Source of the DNA: Actinomycetota bacterium
Lineage (GTDB): Bacteria > Actinomycetota > Actinomycetes > S36-B12
Assembly: GCA_009702725.1 (NCBI GenBank)
Contig: WLHM01000004.1
Coordinates: forward strand, 1 to 14,270
Reading direction: 5' to 3'
DNA length: 14,270 bases
Below, piece after piece: positions 8,086-14,270 of this stretch. Within the stretch, counting starts at the first letter, position 1. Every line of letters begins with the position of its first letter. The position numbers were made by a program, and so were the translations under genes. The notes beneath the pieces are model-generated. The model was not told the origin of the DNA. It was given only the letters and a program-made list of their open reading frames with translations, and searched no databases.

Positions 8086-9170
8086 CAGAGCACGACTACT
8101 GAGCGGAGAACTTCACCGCGGTGCATTTTTTCGAACGCTTCTTCGACCTGATCGAGTGCAATTTCCTCGGAAACGAAACGATCCAAAGGTAGTCGCCCCT
8201 GTAGATACAGTTCTATTAGCATCGGGAAGTCACGAGAGGGCAGGCAATCTCCGTACCAACTTGACTTAAGTGAGCCACCTCGCCCGAAGACATCAATGAG
8301 TGGCAGGTCGAGGCGCATCGTTGGATCAGGAACACCGACCAGGACGACGGTGCCGGCGAGATCGCGCCCGTAGAAAGCAGCTTCATAGGTTTCTGGGCGT
8401 CCCACGGCGTCTATCACAACATCGGCACCGAAGCCGCCGGTGAATTCTTGGATACCTTCGACGGCATCGCGGTTGCGTGAGTTGACGGTGTGCGTCGCAC
8501 CGAACTCTCGGGCAAGCTCGAGTTTTCGGTCGTCAATGTCCACCGCGATGATGATGCTGGCCCCGGCCAATCGGGCTCCTGCTATCGCGGCGTCACCAAC
8601 ACCTCCGCAGCCGATCACCGCGACGGTATCGCCGCGCGTGATGTTTCCAGTATTGATCGCTGCGCCAAGCCCGGCCATCACGCCGCAACCGAGTAACCCA
8701 GCAACTTGCGCGGTGGCTCTTCGATCCACTTTGGTGCACTGCCCTGCTGCCACCAGAGTTTTTTCTGCAAATGCGCCGATACCAAGCGCTGGGCTCAATT
8801 CGGTGCCATCCTCCAGCGTCATCTTTGATGCGGCGTTATGGGTGTTGAAGCAGTACCACGGGCGACCGCGCCGACAGGCGCGACAATCTCCGCACACTGC
8901 GCGCCAGTTCAAGATGACATAGTCACCGGGCTGAACCTCGGTTACACCTTCGCCGACGGTGTCGACGAAACCGGCTGCCTCGTGGCCGAGCAGATAAGGA
9001 AATTCGTCGTTGATGGCGCCTTCGCGGTAGTGCAAATCCGTGTGGCACACCCCGCAGGCGGCGATCTTCACTTTCACTTCGCCTGGCCCTGGATCGGGGA
9101 TCACGATGTTCTCGATTGAGACGGGTGCGCCCTTAGCTTTAGCGACAACCCCGCGAACTATTTCAGACAT
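8085..9170 (-). CDS. mscR: S-(hydroxymethyl)mycothiol dehydrogenase (mycothiol-dependent formaldehyde dehydrogenase)
   Basis: This 361-residue zinc-containing alcohol dehydrogenase oxidises the formaldehyde-mycothiol adduct with NAD, removing formaldehyde. The sequence follows mycobacterial MscR closely, for example VRGVVAKAKGAP, IPDPGPGE, ACGVCHTDL, GHEAAG, LNWRAVCG, GCGVMAGLGAAINTG and SLKSSWYGDCLPSRDFP. Catalytic zinc ligands are C42, H63 and C162. The structural zinc site is C93, C96, C99 and C107. The nucleotide-binding motif GCGGVG spans 187-192, with D211 at the end of the second strand. The start ATG at 9170 has GAGAGGG about 7 nt upstream. The stop TGA overlaps the ATG of the metallohydrolase gene, the same pairing I recall next to mycobacterial mscR. 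The 5' leader holds a small CCGG-TTTCG-CCGG hairpin (about 9197-9209). Confidence 0.95.
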   Translation of the reverse strand: MSEIVRGVVAKAKGAPVSIENIVIPDPGPGEVKVKIAACGVCHTDLHYREGAINDEFPYLLGHEAAGFVDTVGEGVTEVQPGDYVILNWRAVCGDCRACRRGRPWYCFNTHNAASKMTLEDGTELSPALGIGAFAEKTLVAAGQCTKVDRRATAQVAGLLGCGVMAGLGAAINTGNITRGDTVAVIGCGGVGDAAIAGARLAGASIIIAVDIDDRKLELAREFGATHTVNSRNRDAVEGIQEFTGGFGADVVIDAVGRPETYEAAFYGRDLAGTVVLVGVPDPTMRLDLPLIDVFGRGGSLKSSWYGDCLPSRDFPMLIELYLQGRLPLDRFVSEEIALDQVEEAFEKMHRGEVLRSVVVL

Positions 9171-9259
9171 CGTGTGCCCTCTCTAGGTAGTGCCAAGCCC
9201 GGCGAAACCGGCTCGAGATTGATAGTAATTCCGTGGCCTAGCCTAGCCAGCAAGGCTGG

Positions 9260-9265
9260 TACGTT
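9260..9265 (+). promoter_or_regulatory. -10 box TACGTT for a leaderless transcript
   Basis: TACGTT ends 6 nt before the ATG at 9272, which puts the predicted transcription start on the A of the ATG. No Shine-Dalgarno sequence lies at the proper distance. No good -35 is visible. A small CCAGC-AAG-GCTGG inverted repeat (9247-9259) lies just upstream and might be a regulator site. Confidence 0.5.
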
Positions 9266-9271
9266 TATGGG

Positions 9272-9940
9272 ATGGTGAAAATTGGAAAGTTCAAGTGGGT
9301 GAACCGACTCCTTGCAACATCAGGCGGGGCTCTTTTAATTGTTACCGGCTTACTTTCGTTAGCGGCGCCAGCCCATGCCCAGACTTGTGCGGATGGGGGT
9401 AAATGCGCAATCGGCGATACCGGCCCCGGGGGCGGGATTGTGTTCATGGTGCCTTCAACTATGGGCAATAGATCTAAGTTGACTTATGAAGTAGCTCTCG
9501 CTAACTGGTCGGGTACACCTACCGACCCAACCGCCGTTTGGTGCTCGGGTAAGGGCTCAAACGTGTCACTTGGTACTGGCAAGGCAATCGGTGCGGGTAA
9601 GTCCAATACTGAAAAGATGGTTAAGCACTGCAAATCTAGTGCGGCAATACTTGCCCGGAGTTATCGAGCAGGAGGTAAGTCTGACTGGTTCTTACCTTCG
9701 TACGGTGAACTTAAAAAGGTGAACTCGAACACCAAGACTGATGGGGGCTGGGGCGCAGGTGCCTTCTATTGGAGCTCATCAGAGGGACCAGATTGCGTAA
9801 AGACAAATGAGAATCAACGTTGCATTAAAGTTGGACAAGGAGCGTGGGATCAGAACTTTTATGTTGACGCTGCCTACGGTGCACTTGGAACGGATGCCAA
9901 AAATACTTTGTTAGCGGTGCGGCCGGTTCGATCGTTCTAA
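9272..9940 (+). CDS. Secreted protein with a DUF1566/Lcl-like C-terminal domain
   Basis: The 222-residue product has a signal peptide: basic start, hydrophobic stretch about 13-31, and likely cleavage after AHA (36). The rest is one domain, starting IGDTGPGGGIVFMV (47-60) and going through SDWFLPSYGEL (137-147) and YWSSSE (166-171) to the end AVRPVRSF. This pattern (GPGGG, W-LP, EL, YWSSSE, VRPVR) is that of DUF1566/Lcl-type domains found in surface proteins, some of which bind polymers or host surfaces. Six cysteines remain after cleavage (C39, C45, C91, C120, C175, C184), compatible with disulfides outside the cell. The 1012-residue protein encoded next ends in the same domain. It starts at the ATG of a predicted leaderless mRNA. 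Its ligand is unknown. Confidence 0.85.
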   Translation: MVKIGKFKWVNRLLATSGGALLIVTGLLSLAAPAHAQTCADGGKCAIGDTGPGGGIVFMVPSTMGNRSKLTYEVALANWSGTPTDPTAVWCSGKGSNVSLGTGKAIGAGKSNTEKMVKHCKSSAAILARSYRAGGKSDWFLPSYGELKKVNSNTKTDGGWGAGAFYWSSSEGPDCVKTNENQRCIKVGQGAWDQNFYVDAAYGALGTDAKNTLLAVRPVRSF

Positions 9941-9952
9941 CCGGCCGCACCG
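9915..9952. terminator. 14-bp perfect stem-loop between convergent genes, likely two-way terminator
   Basis: CGGTGCGGCCGGTT (9915-9928) is fully complementary to AACCGGCCGCACCG (9939-9952), with a 10-nt loop. The left arm encodes the last residues of the 222-residue protein, and its stop TAA lies at the start of the right arm. On the minus strand the stem is followed by CTAACAAAGTATTTTT, which offers a U-rich tail for the 57-residue gene ending at 9969. On the plus strand the tail is poor in T. Confidence 0.75.
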
Positions 9953-9968
9953 AACAGTAACTGGTTAG

Positions 9969-10142
9969 TTATTCTTCAGAGCCTTCGAAGCAAAAGCCGC
10001 CGTTGATAACACTCTTGATTGAGTAGGACGGCTGTGCCGCCCCGTTGATTCCTTGAGCGCTGGGCCGCACCCAAGCAACAGCCACGGTCAACCGGTCGAC
10101 CGGTGCAGAACTTGCTGGTGCAGCCACGTTATTACTGGGCAC
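9969..10142 (-). CDS. Small hypothetical protein (57 residues)
   Basis: A GTG at 10142 is preceded by AGGAGG, a full Shine-Dalgarno match, at a spacing of 6 nt. The frame runs 57 codons to a TAA at 9969. The product starts MPSNNVAAPASSAPVDRLTV and ends GGFCFEGSEE. It has no signal peptide and one cysteine, and I cannot assign it to a family. A longer reading from 10226 is possible, but its first 28 residues are Arg/Ser-rich and look non-coding. The ribosome site and the terminator-like stem just beyond the stop support a real gene. A weak TACCAT -10 lies upstream on the minus strand near 10195. It interrupts two plus-strand genes for related secreted proteins. Confidence 0.55.
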   Translation of the reverse strand: MPSNNVAAPASSAPVDRLTVAVAWVRPSAQGINGAAQPSYSIKSVINGGFCFEGSEE

Positions 10143-10270
10143 GCTGAGCCTCCTATTGTGGATTCGAACTCGAGATGAACTACGTCTCGAAATGGTACGT
10201 CCCCGATTGGCAAATACAAAGTCCAAACGAGGTTTTTTACCAGTTTCGAACGAGGGGACTGGTAGGCGAT

Positions 10271-10276
10271 TAGGAT
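10271..10276 (+). promoter_or_regulatory. -10 box TAGGAT before the 1012-residue surface protein
   Basis: TAGGAT ends 7 nt before the ATG at 10284, which fits a leaderless or nearly leaderless start. The same bases contain AGGA 8 nt from the ATG, so a Shine-Dalgarno reading is also possible. No clear -35 is seen. Confidence 0.4.
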
Positions 10277-10283
10277 TTATCCC

Positions 10284-13200
10284 ATGCGTAGCAAACTGGT
10301 GATATTTGTCCTAGGCGTAGCCGTGATCCTCCCGCTGGCCCCGGCGGCCGTGGCCCAGGCCCCATTTGCCTCCCCGGTTAGCACCCCAATGGGAGCCCCG
10401 AGTGTGGCACCTAGCGCAGTCTCTCGTGCCGCCACATCTGCCTCGCGTACCGCCGCCGCTACCGGCAGTCCAGCTGCGATCTTGGCTACGGTGCCCGCGG
10501 TATCGCCACTTCGTGTCGGCTACAAGCCCGGGATGTTTCCGTCTTTGGCATCCAAGGCCAAGGACAAGCGCGGTTGCACCTTGCGCAACCAGATGCTGAT
10601 CAAACTGGCGACTAAAAAGCCTCGGGTGGGGGCCGGGTGCAAGTTGACCGGTGGCATTTGGTCACTTGATTTTGGCGCTTCTAAGACCAGTCAGCCAGCA
10701 AAGGTGAAACTGGGCAAATTGATGCCAGACGTCTATGTCTATGGCCAGGGTGCCTACCTCTGGACACCGCAGCAACGCGCCGCATACACAACAACGGCGG
10801 TTAAGGCTGCCACCAGCTCGAAAACTAGATCTAAAGCAACAACGATTAGTCCTATTATTTGGGTTCCAAATATCTCAAACTTTCAACCGGTATCGCGCCA
10901 GGGTTTTATTGTTCTTAATTCCTTACTTAACTTATTGATAAGTTCACCGGACCCGGAGGTACAGCTGGAGGCTTTGAAATTAAAGTACCCGCTCTTCTTC
11001 GAATCCTGGACTGTGGCGACAGTACTTAACGCCAAGGCTTGGGGCTTGAGTTTCTCGCCGAAGGTCTTTGCGAATTTTCAGTTGACGATCGATGAATGCG
11101 CAAATAACCCATCTCCATCAGAGGATATTTGCTCAAATAGTTATGCCGTCCCCAACGAGGCCCAGCAATTTAACGTGGTCGCTGTTCCGCAGATTGCCTC
11201 TGAGGTGGCAGCACCTGAGCCAGCAATCCTAAATTCTTACGGCCCGCCTACGACCCCTGCGGTGGGTCGTGATCTATTCGGCATCCACGCACCGGCTGAC
11301 TGGGTTAGTGATGTGGCCAGTGGCATCGAGGGGCCAACTGATCCGGCAACTATTCCGACGGTGCCAGTTGGCTATGTGCGTTTGTGGGACACCGAAACTA
11401 AGTGGCGAGATCTTGAGCCAACCCCGGGCAAATTCGTTTGGCGCAAATTGCAAAAGCAGATTGAAACGGCACAGGTGCTGAACGCAAGGGTGATGCTGGT
11501 ACTAGGTGGCACACCAGCGTGGGCAGGTGGTGGTGGTGTAACGGATAACCCGACCAATATCGCTGACTGGCGCAGTTACGTGCGTGAGGTCTCATGCAAA
11601 TACGGCCCATCAATCAGCGCATATGAGGTTTGGAACGAAGCTAACTTGGATACTTTCTATAGCGGTACCCCGGCGCAGATGGCCGATCTAACGTTGGCGG
11701 CCTTCGAAGAGATTCGTAAGTGCAATCCAAGCGCTCTCGTGGTGGCGGCGAACACTACCTCGCGGGCGACCGGATCCTTCGGTACTTTCTTCCCCGCCTA
11801 CCTTGCCGAGTTGAAAAAGCGCAATTGGCCGGCCGATGCTTATTCAGTGCACTCATACCCCACGGCCTCAGGTGGTGCCGATGATCGGATCAGGGGTATC
11901 GGTCAATTCCGTGCCATGCTGGCGCTCTCCGGTGCACCATTTACCACCGTCTTTGACACTGAGGTGAACTATGGCCTTGCCGGGCTTGGCGAAGGCAAAG
12001 TCGATATCACCGGCGACAAGGCGATGGCACTTTTATCGCGCACTTACATTGATTCGGTGCGCTACGGCTTTGGTTCAACTTTCTGGTACGCGTGGACTAA
12101 GACCGGCAATGGGGTTTTTGGTATCCAACTAACCCCGGGTTCAACCGATGAGCAACAGGCTTGGCGTGCGACATACGATTGGTTGATCGGGGCTCAACTA
12201 CAAAAGTGCGCCTCACCCAAGACCAACCTAGTGGTATGCCAGTTCTCCAGAGGGGCCGATAACTTCTCCCTTGTTTGGTACGGCGATGTGAGCAGCCCAG
12301 CCAACTTGATTTCACCAAGTCGCTATTTCGGCAATTTAGGTTCGAAGTGCCAAACCCTAAGAGGCTCTGACTGCGCTGGCATATTGGCCGGCACCGCACC
12401 GTTGAGCTACATGCCGGTGCGCATCTTTGGTCCCCCAACTGCAGCGGCGAGTGTCCCTGCGAAGATCACTATGGACAAAAGTGTGATGAGTGTGAGCCCC
12501 GCAGAAAGTCAGCCAGTCACCATCACAGTTCTCGACGCCAGCGGTAACCCGATATCCGGTCAGCAGGTTGACCTCATTGCGACCGGGGACACGCGCTTTG
12601 GCTTGGGCGCTGGCTCTTCAACCCCCGTTACGAATGAGAAAGGCCAATTAGTTGTCACTATCACGACGATTGGCTCGGCCACAGGCACCATAACCGCCGT
12701 CCCTGTTAACGGCCAAGCCGGCTTGAAAGCCACCGCCACGATAAGTAGTTATCGCCTTGGCGAACTTGGTCCAGGAGGTGGCTTAGTGTTCTTGATCGCT
12801 AATGGAAAGACTTACGAGATGGCATCAAGGTCCCGAAATGCCGCCGTACCAAATAGTAAGTGCTTATTAATTGACGTAGACCCCAATTGCTTTTTACCTG
12901 ATCCAGAAGCGAGTTGGTGCAACAATGCAAGGTCCGCACTTCCTGGCACCGGTACCGAGGTTGGTACTGGTAGGGCGAATACCGCTTTGATGTTGAAAGG
13001 CTGCACTAGTGGTGCTGGTCAATTGGCCGCGGGAAGCGTAAGTGGCGGGAAGAAAGATTGGTTCTTGCCAGCTCTTGAAGAGTTGGATGCGATAGGAAGC
13101 TACGTAAACACCTGCGCAAGTGGCTGTTTTTTCCATGAGCGATTCGATTTTAACTATACGAAATCTATGGAATCTTCTTACTGGAGTTCCTCGCAGGACG

Positions 13201-13322
13201 CTGACATTCGCCCCACCCTCGCCTGGGGTGTGAATTTCCGCTATCCGACTGCATCTCTCCTATTCCTTGTCCAGTTCCAAAAGGACAGCGCGCGACGCGT
13301 TCGTCCGATCCGGGCTTTTTAA
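10284..13322 (+). CDS. Large secreted multidomain protein: HNH-like relic, glycoside hydrolase clan-A barrel, Ig-like domain, DUF1566/Lcl-like domain
   Basis: The 1012-residue product starts with a signal peptide (cleavage near AQA, 26) and a Ser/Ala/Pro-rich linker. Residues about 78-170 resemble secreted HNH/DUF1524 nucleases: GCTLRN at 97-102, GCKLTGGIW at 118-126 and GAYLWTPQQRAAY at 156-168. The catalytic Asp-His expected 12 residues before GA is Gly144-Lys145, so this part looks inactive. Residues about 330-640 form a (beta/alpha)8 glycosidase like GH39/GH5: YEVWNEANL gives acid/base E452 and VFDTEVNYG gives nucleophile E560, so activity is likely, perhaps on a beta-linked polysaccharide. 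Residues about 723-822 are an Ig-like (Big-1) domain. Residues 826-1012 repeat the domain of the 222-residue neighbour (GPGGGLVF, DWFLP, YWSSS, VRPIRAF). There is no membrane anchor or LPXTG. Function overall is unproven; it may bind and cut an extracellular glycan. Confidence 0.85.
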   Translation: MRSKLVIFVLGVAVILPLAPAAVAQAPFASPVSTPMGAPSVAPSAVSRAATSASRTAAATGSPAAILATVPAVSPLRVGYKPGMFPSLASKAKDKRGCTLRNQMLIKLATKKPRVGAGCKLTGGIWSLDFGASKTSQPAKVKLGKLMPDVYVYGQGAYLWTPQQRAAYTTTAVKAATSSKTRSKATTISPIIWVPNISNFQPVSRQGFIVLNSLLNLLISSPDPEVQLEALKLKYPLFFESWTVATVLNAKAWGLSFSPKVFANFQLTIDECANNPSPSEDICSNSYAVPNEAQQFNVVAVPQIASEVAAPEPAILNSYGPPTTPAVGRDLFGIHAPADWVSDVASGIEGPTDPATIPTVPVGYVRLWDTETKWRDLEPTPGKFVWRKLQKQIETAQVLNARVMLVLGGTPAWAGGGGVTDNPTNIADWRSYVREVSCKYGPSISAYEVWNEANLDTFYSGTPAQMADLTLAAFEEIRKCNPSALVVAANTTSRATGSFGTFFPAYLAELKKRNWPADAYSVHSYPTASGGADDRIRGIGQFRAMLALSGAPFTTVFDTEVNYGLAGLGEGKVDITGDKAMALLSRTYIDSVRYGFGSTFWYAWTKTGNGVFGIQLTPGSTDEQQAWRATYDWLIGAQLQKCASPKTNLVVCQFSRGADNFSLVWYGDVSSPANLISPSRYFGNLGSKCQTLRGSDCAGILAGTAPLSYMPVRIFGPPTAAASVPAKITMDKSVMSVSPAESQPVTITVLDASGNPISGQQVDLIATGDTRFGLGAGSSTPVTNEKGQLVVTITTIGSATGTITAVPVNGQAGLKATATISSYRLGELGPGGGLVFLIANGKTYEMASRSRNAAVPNSKCLLIDVDPNCFLPDPEASWCNNARSALPGTGTEVGTGRANTALMLKGCTSGAGQLAAGSVSGGKKDWFLPALEELDAIGSYVNTCASGCFFHERFDFNYTKSMESSYWSSSQDADIRPTLAWGVNFRYPTASLLFLVQFQKDSARRVRPIRAF

Positions 13323-13331
13323 CCCTTGGCC

Positions 13332-13382
13332 TAGCGATGAGATGCTCGACTGATTTCTCAGCCCGAGCAGATTAAATCGCTA
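13332..13382. terminator. Long multi-step stem-loop between convergent genes
   Basis: Three nested stems can form: TAGCGAT/ATCGCTA (13332-13338 with 13376-13382), TGCTCG/CGAGCA (13343-13348 with 13364-13369) and CTGA/TCAG around a TTTC loop (13350-13361). The element fills the 57-bp gap between the stop at 13322 and the minus-strand gene ending at 13380, whose TAG is inside the outer arm. This suggests a terminator acting on both strands, though T-runs are weak. CTTTTTAA at the end of the upstream gene lies before the stem, not after it. Confidence 0.6.
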
Positions 13383-14036
13383 AGAGGGCTTTACGACCGT
13401 CCAGTACGAGGCGGTATTGAGCGCGGCGTAGTTCGGCGGGACTGCGGCTGAAGTGGCAGTGACACTACATTTGCCGGTCTTCTTGCCAACTTTCAGCAGC
13501 CAGCCCTTACTTGAATCTTTCACGACGGTGCAAAGATTAGATCCGGTAGCGATTTTAAAGGTAACGAGTTTGCCCATATTGGTTTTTAGCTTCGGGGCAC
13601 CCATCACATAGGTCTTGCCCTCGGTCACTTTCTGCGGAGTCTTATTCCACACACTTCCAAACTTGGCGGATTGGCCAACCGGGATGGTCGGGATGGTGAA
13701 AGTCGCGGTAGCTGCGTCGAGCCCGTTGCCGGCTGGCGAATTCATCACCAAGACGCAAGGGGTGGCACCAGAAGTCACGGTCAACTGCTTTTGTGAAACG
13801 GTGCAACCACCGCTAGCACTCAAAGTCACGTTTACGCCTGTGGTGGAGGATGCGTAAACATCATTTACTGACGTATACATGATGGCCGGCATCGTCCAAG
13901 GGTCGGTAAAGTTGGGTGAGCCCTTACCCCAGCTCGCGGTGATAACTCCGGTTGCCGCGGAGGCGGGGATGGCGGTGACGCCGACTAGCACGGTGGTGGC
14001 GGCAAGGGCGGCAATGTAACGGGTCATTAGGCGCAT
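13380..14036 (-). CDS. Secreted protein of unknown function with two Cys-paired Ig-like repeats
   Basis: The 218-residue protein has a signal peptide (basic start, hydrophobic 8-22, cleavage near ASA, 27). The mature part is rich in Thr, Ser and Val and looks like beta-sandwich modules. Two similar blocks each hold a Cys pair: SGGCTVSQKQ ending ATPCVL (C78, C94), and SNLCTVVKDS ending TGKCSVTATS (C169, C190). The C-terminal block resembles Ig-like repeats of actinobacterial surface proteins. There is no anchor, sortase signal or enzyme motif. The ATG at 14036 has no ribosome site but has TATCAT 6 nt upstream, typical for a leaderless mRNA; an ATG three codons later (14027) is less likely. It converges on the 1012-residue gene. 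I do not recognise a named family. Confidence 0.8.
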   Translation of the reverse strand: MRLMTRYIAALAATTVLVGVTAIPASAATGVITASWGKGSPNFTDPWTMPAIMYTSVNDVYASSTTGVNVTLSASGGCTVSQKQLTVTSGATPCVLVMNSPAGNGLDAATATFTIPTIPVGQSAKFGSVWNKTPQKVTEGKTYVMGAPKLKTNMGKLVTFKIATGSNLCTVVKDSSKGWLLKVGKKTGKCSVTATSAAVPPNYAALNTASYWTVVKPS

Positions 14037-14042
14037 GACGCG

Positions 14043-14048
14043 ATGATA
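14043..14048 (-). promoter_or_regulatory. -10 box TATCAT for a leaderless transcript
   Basis: Minus-strand TATCAT ends 6 nt before the ATG at 14036, placing the transcription start on the A of the start codon. No ribosome site is present. No convincing -35 is visible 16-18 nt upstream. Confidence 0.55.
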
Positions 14049-14076
14049 GTGGTGGCGAGCATCGCGCGCGGCCCAC

Positions 14077-14105
14077 TTGACATCTGGCAGGTCTCAGGGT
14101 CGAAT
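14077..14105 (+). promoter_or_regulatory. Promoter with consensus -35 TTGACA and -10 TCGAAT
   Basis: A perfect TTGACA (14077-14082) is followed by a 17-nt spacer and TCGAAT (14100-14105, 4 of 6 consensus). The -10 ends 6 nt before the ATG at 14112, so the mRNA should be leaderless. This promoter and the minus-strand one at 14043-14048 share a 75-bp divergent gap. Confidence 0.65.
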
Positions 14106-14111
14106 AACCCC

Positions 14112-14270
14112 ATGAACTCAAGCCTCCTTGCCCGCACCGCTGTCGCCCTAGTCGCCGGAGCCCTGGTTTTAACATCTGGGGCCGTTGCTTCGGCCAGGCC
14201 GATACCAGACGGGCCGGGGTATAGCAGCGCGACCAAGTTCATTGGCAGCCCGGCAAAGGCGAACCCGGTA
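14112..14270 (+). CDS. Start of a secreted protein (runs off the right edge)
   Basis: The frame is open for 53 codons from the ATG at 14112 to the last base. The N-terminus is a classic signal peptide: MNSSLLAR, then a hydrophobic core AVALVAGALVLTSGAVASA, with cleavage probably after ASA near residue 28. The mature start RPIPDGPGYSSATKFIGSP gives no family. The start is supported by the promoter placed exactly for a leaderless transcript. The product belongs to the same set of exported proteins as its neighbours, but its function cannot be told from the part seen. Confidence 0.75.
   Translation, partial: MNSSLLARTAVALVAGALVLTSGAVASARPIPDGPGYSSATKFIGSPAKANPV

Noticed and set aside
8440..8922. 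160-codon plus-strand frame
   Set aside because: It lies antisense to mscR, which matches its family along the full length.
10140..10170. tRNA T-arm-like GAGTTCGAATCC on the minus strand
   Set aside because: The flanking bases do not pair into a 5-bp T stem, and no acceptor or anticodon arm is found.
10229..10236. T-run GGTTTTTTAC as a plus-strand terminator
   Set aside because: No stable hairpin precedes it.
1..14270. CRISPR array, insertion sequence, phage or toxin-antitoxin genes
   Set aside because: No regular direct repeats, transposase, integrase or paired small toxin genes are visible.

Overview
The window looks like part of an actinobacterial chromosome. The strongest clue is a near-complete S-(hydroxymethyl)mycothiol dehydrogenase gene, because mycothiol is the thiol of Actinobacteria. 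Three or four short TANNNT-type -10 boxes placed directly in front of ATG codons (leaderless mRNAs) and a moderately high GC content agree with this. No rRNA, tRNA, CRISPR array or insertion sequence is visible, and the genus cannot be named from sequence alone.

Positions 1-9170 are all on the minus strand and metabolic. Reading in transcription order, they begin with mscR (8085-9170) and an overlapping metallo-beta-lactamase-fold gene (7459-8085) interrupted by one in-frame TGA. Next come a bacterial-luciferase-like flavin monooxygenase (6377-7405) and a 63-residue Cys-rich zinc-binding-type protein (6176-6367). After a 189-bp gap with a hairpin there is a compact dipeptide/oligopeptide-type ABC importer: two permeases and two ATPases, the last three junctions being 13 nt or overlapping ATGA. 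It has no substrate-binding protein here. A dimethylglycine/sarcosine dehydrogenase-like FAD protein with a GcvT domain follows and runs off the left edge (1-2169). A plausible but unproven reading is that an N-methylated compound is imported and demethylated, and that released formaldehyde is oxidised through mycothiol by MscR and the metallohydrolase.

Positions 9272-14270 form a cluster of exported proteins. A 222-residue protein and a 1012-residue multidomain protein (signal peptide, degenerate HNH/DUF1524-like segment, glycoside hydrolase clan-A-like barrel, Ig-like domain) end in the same Trp/Gly-rich C-terminal domain. A 57-residue ORF with a strong ribosome binding site lies between them on the opposite strand. 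A convergent secreted Cys-containing protein (13380-14036) and the start of another secreted protein (14112 to the right edge) follow; these last two diverge from a 75-bp promoter region. Two long stem-loops (9915-9952 and 13332-13382) sit between convergent genes and look like two-way terminators.
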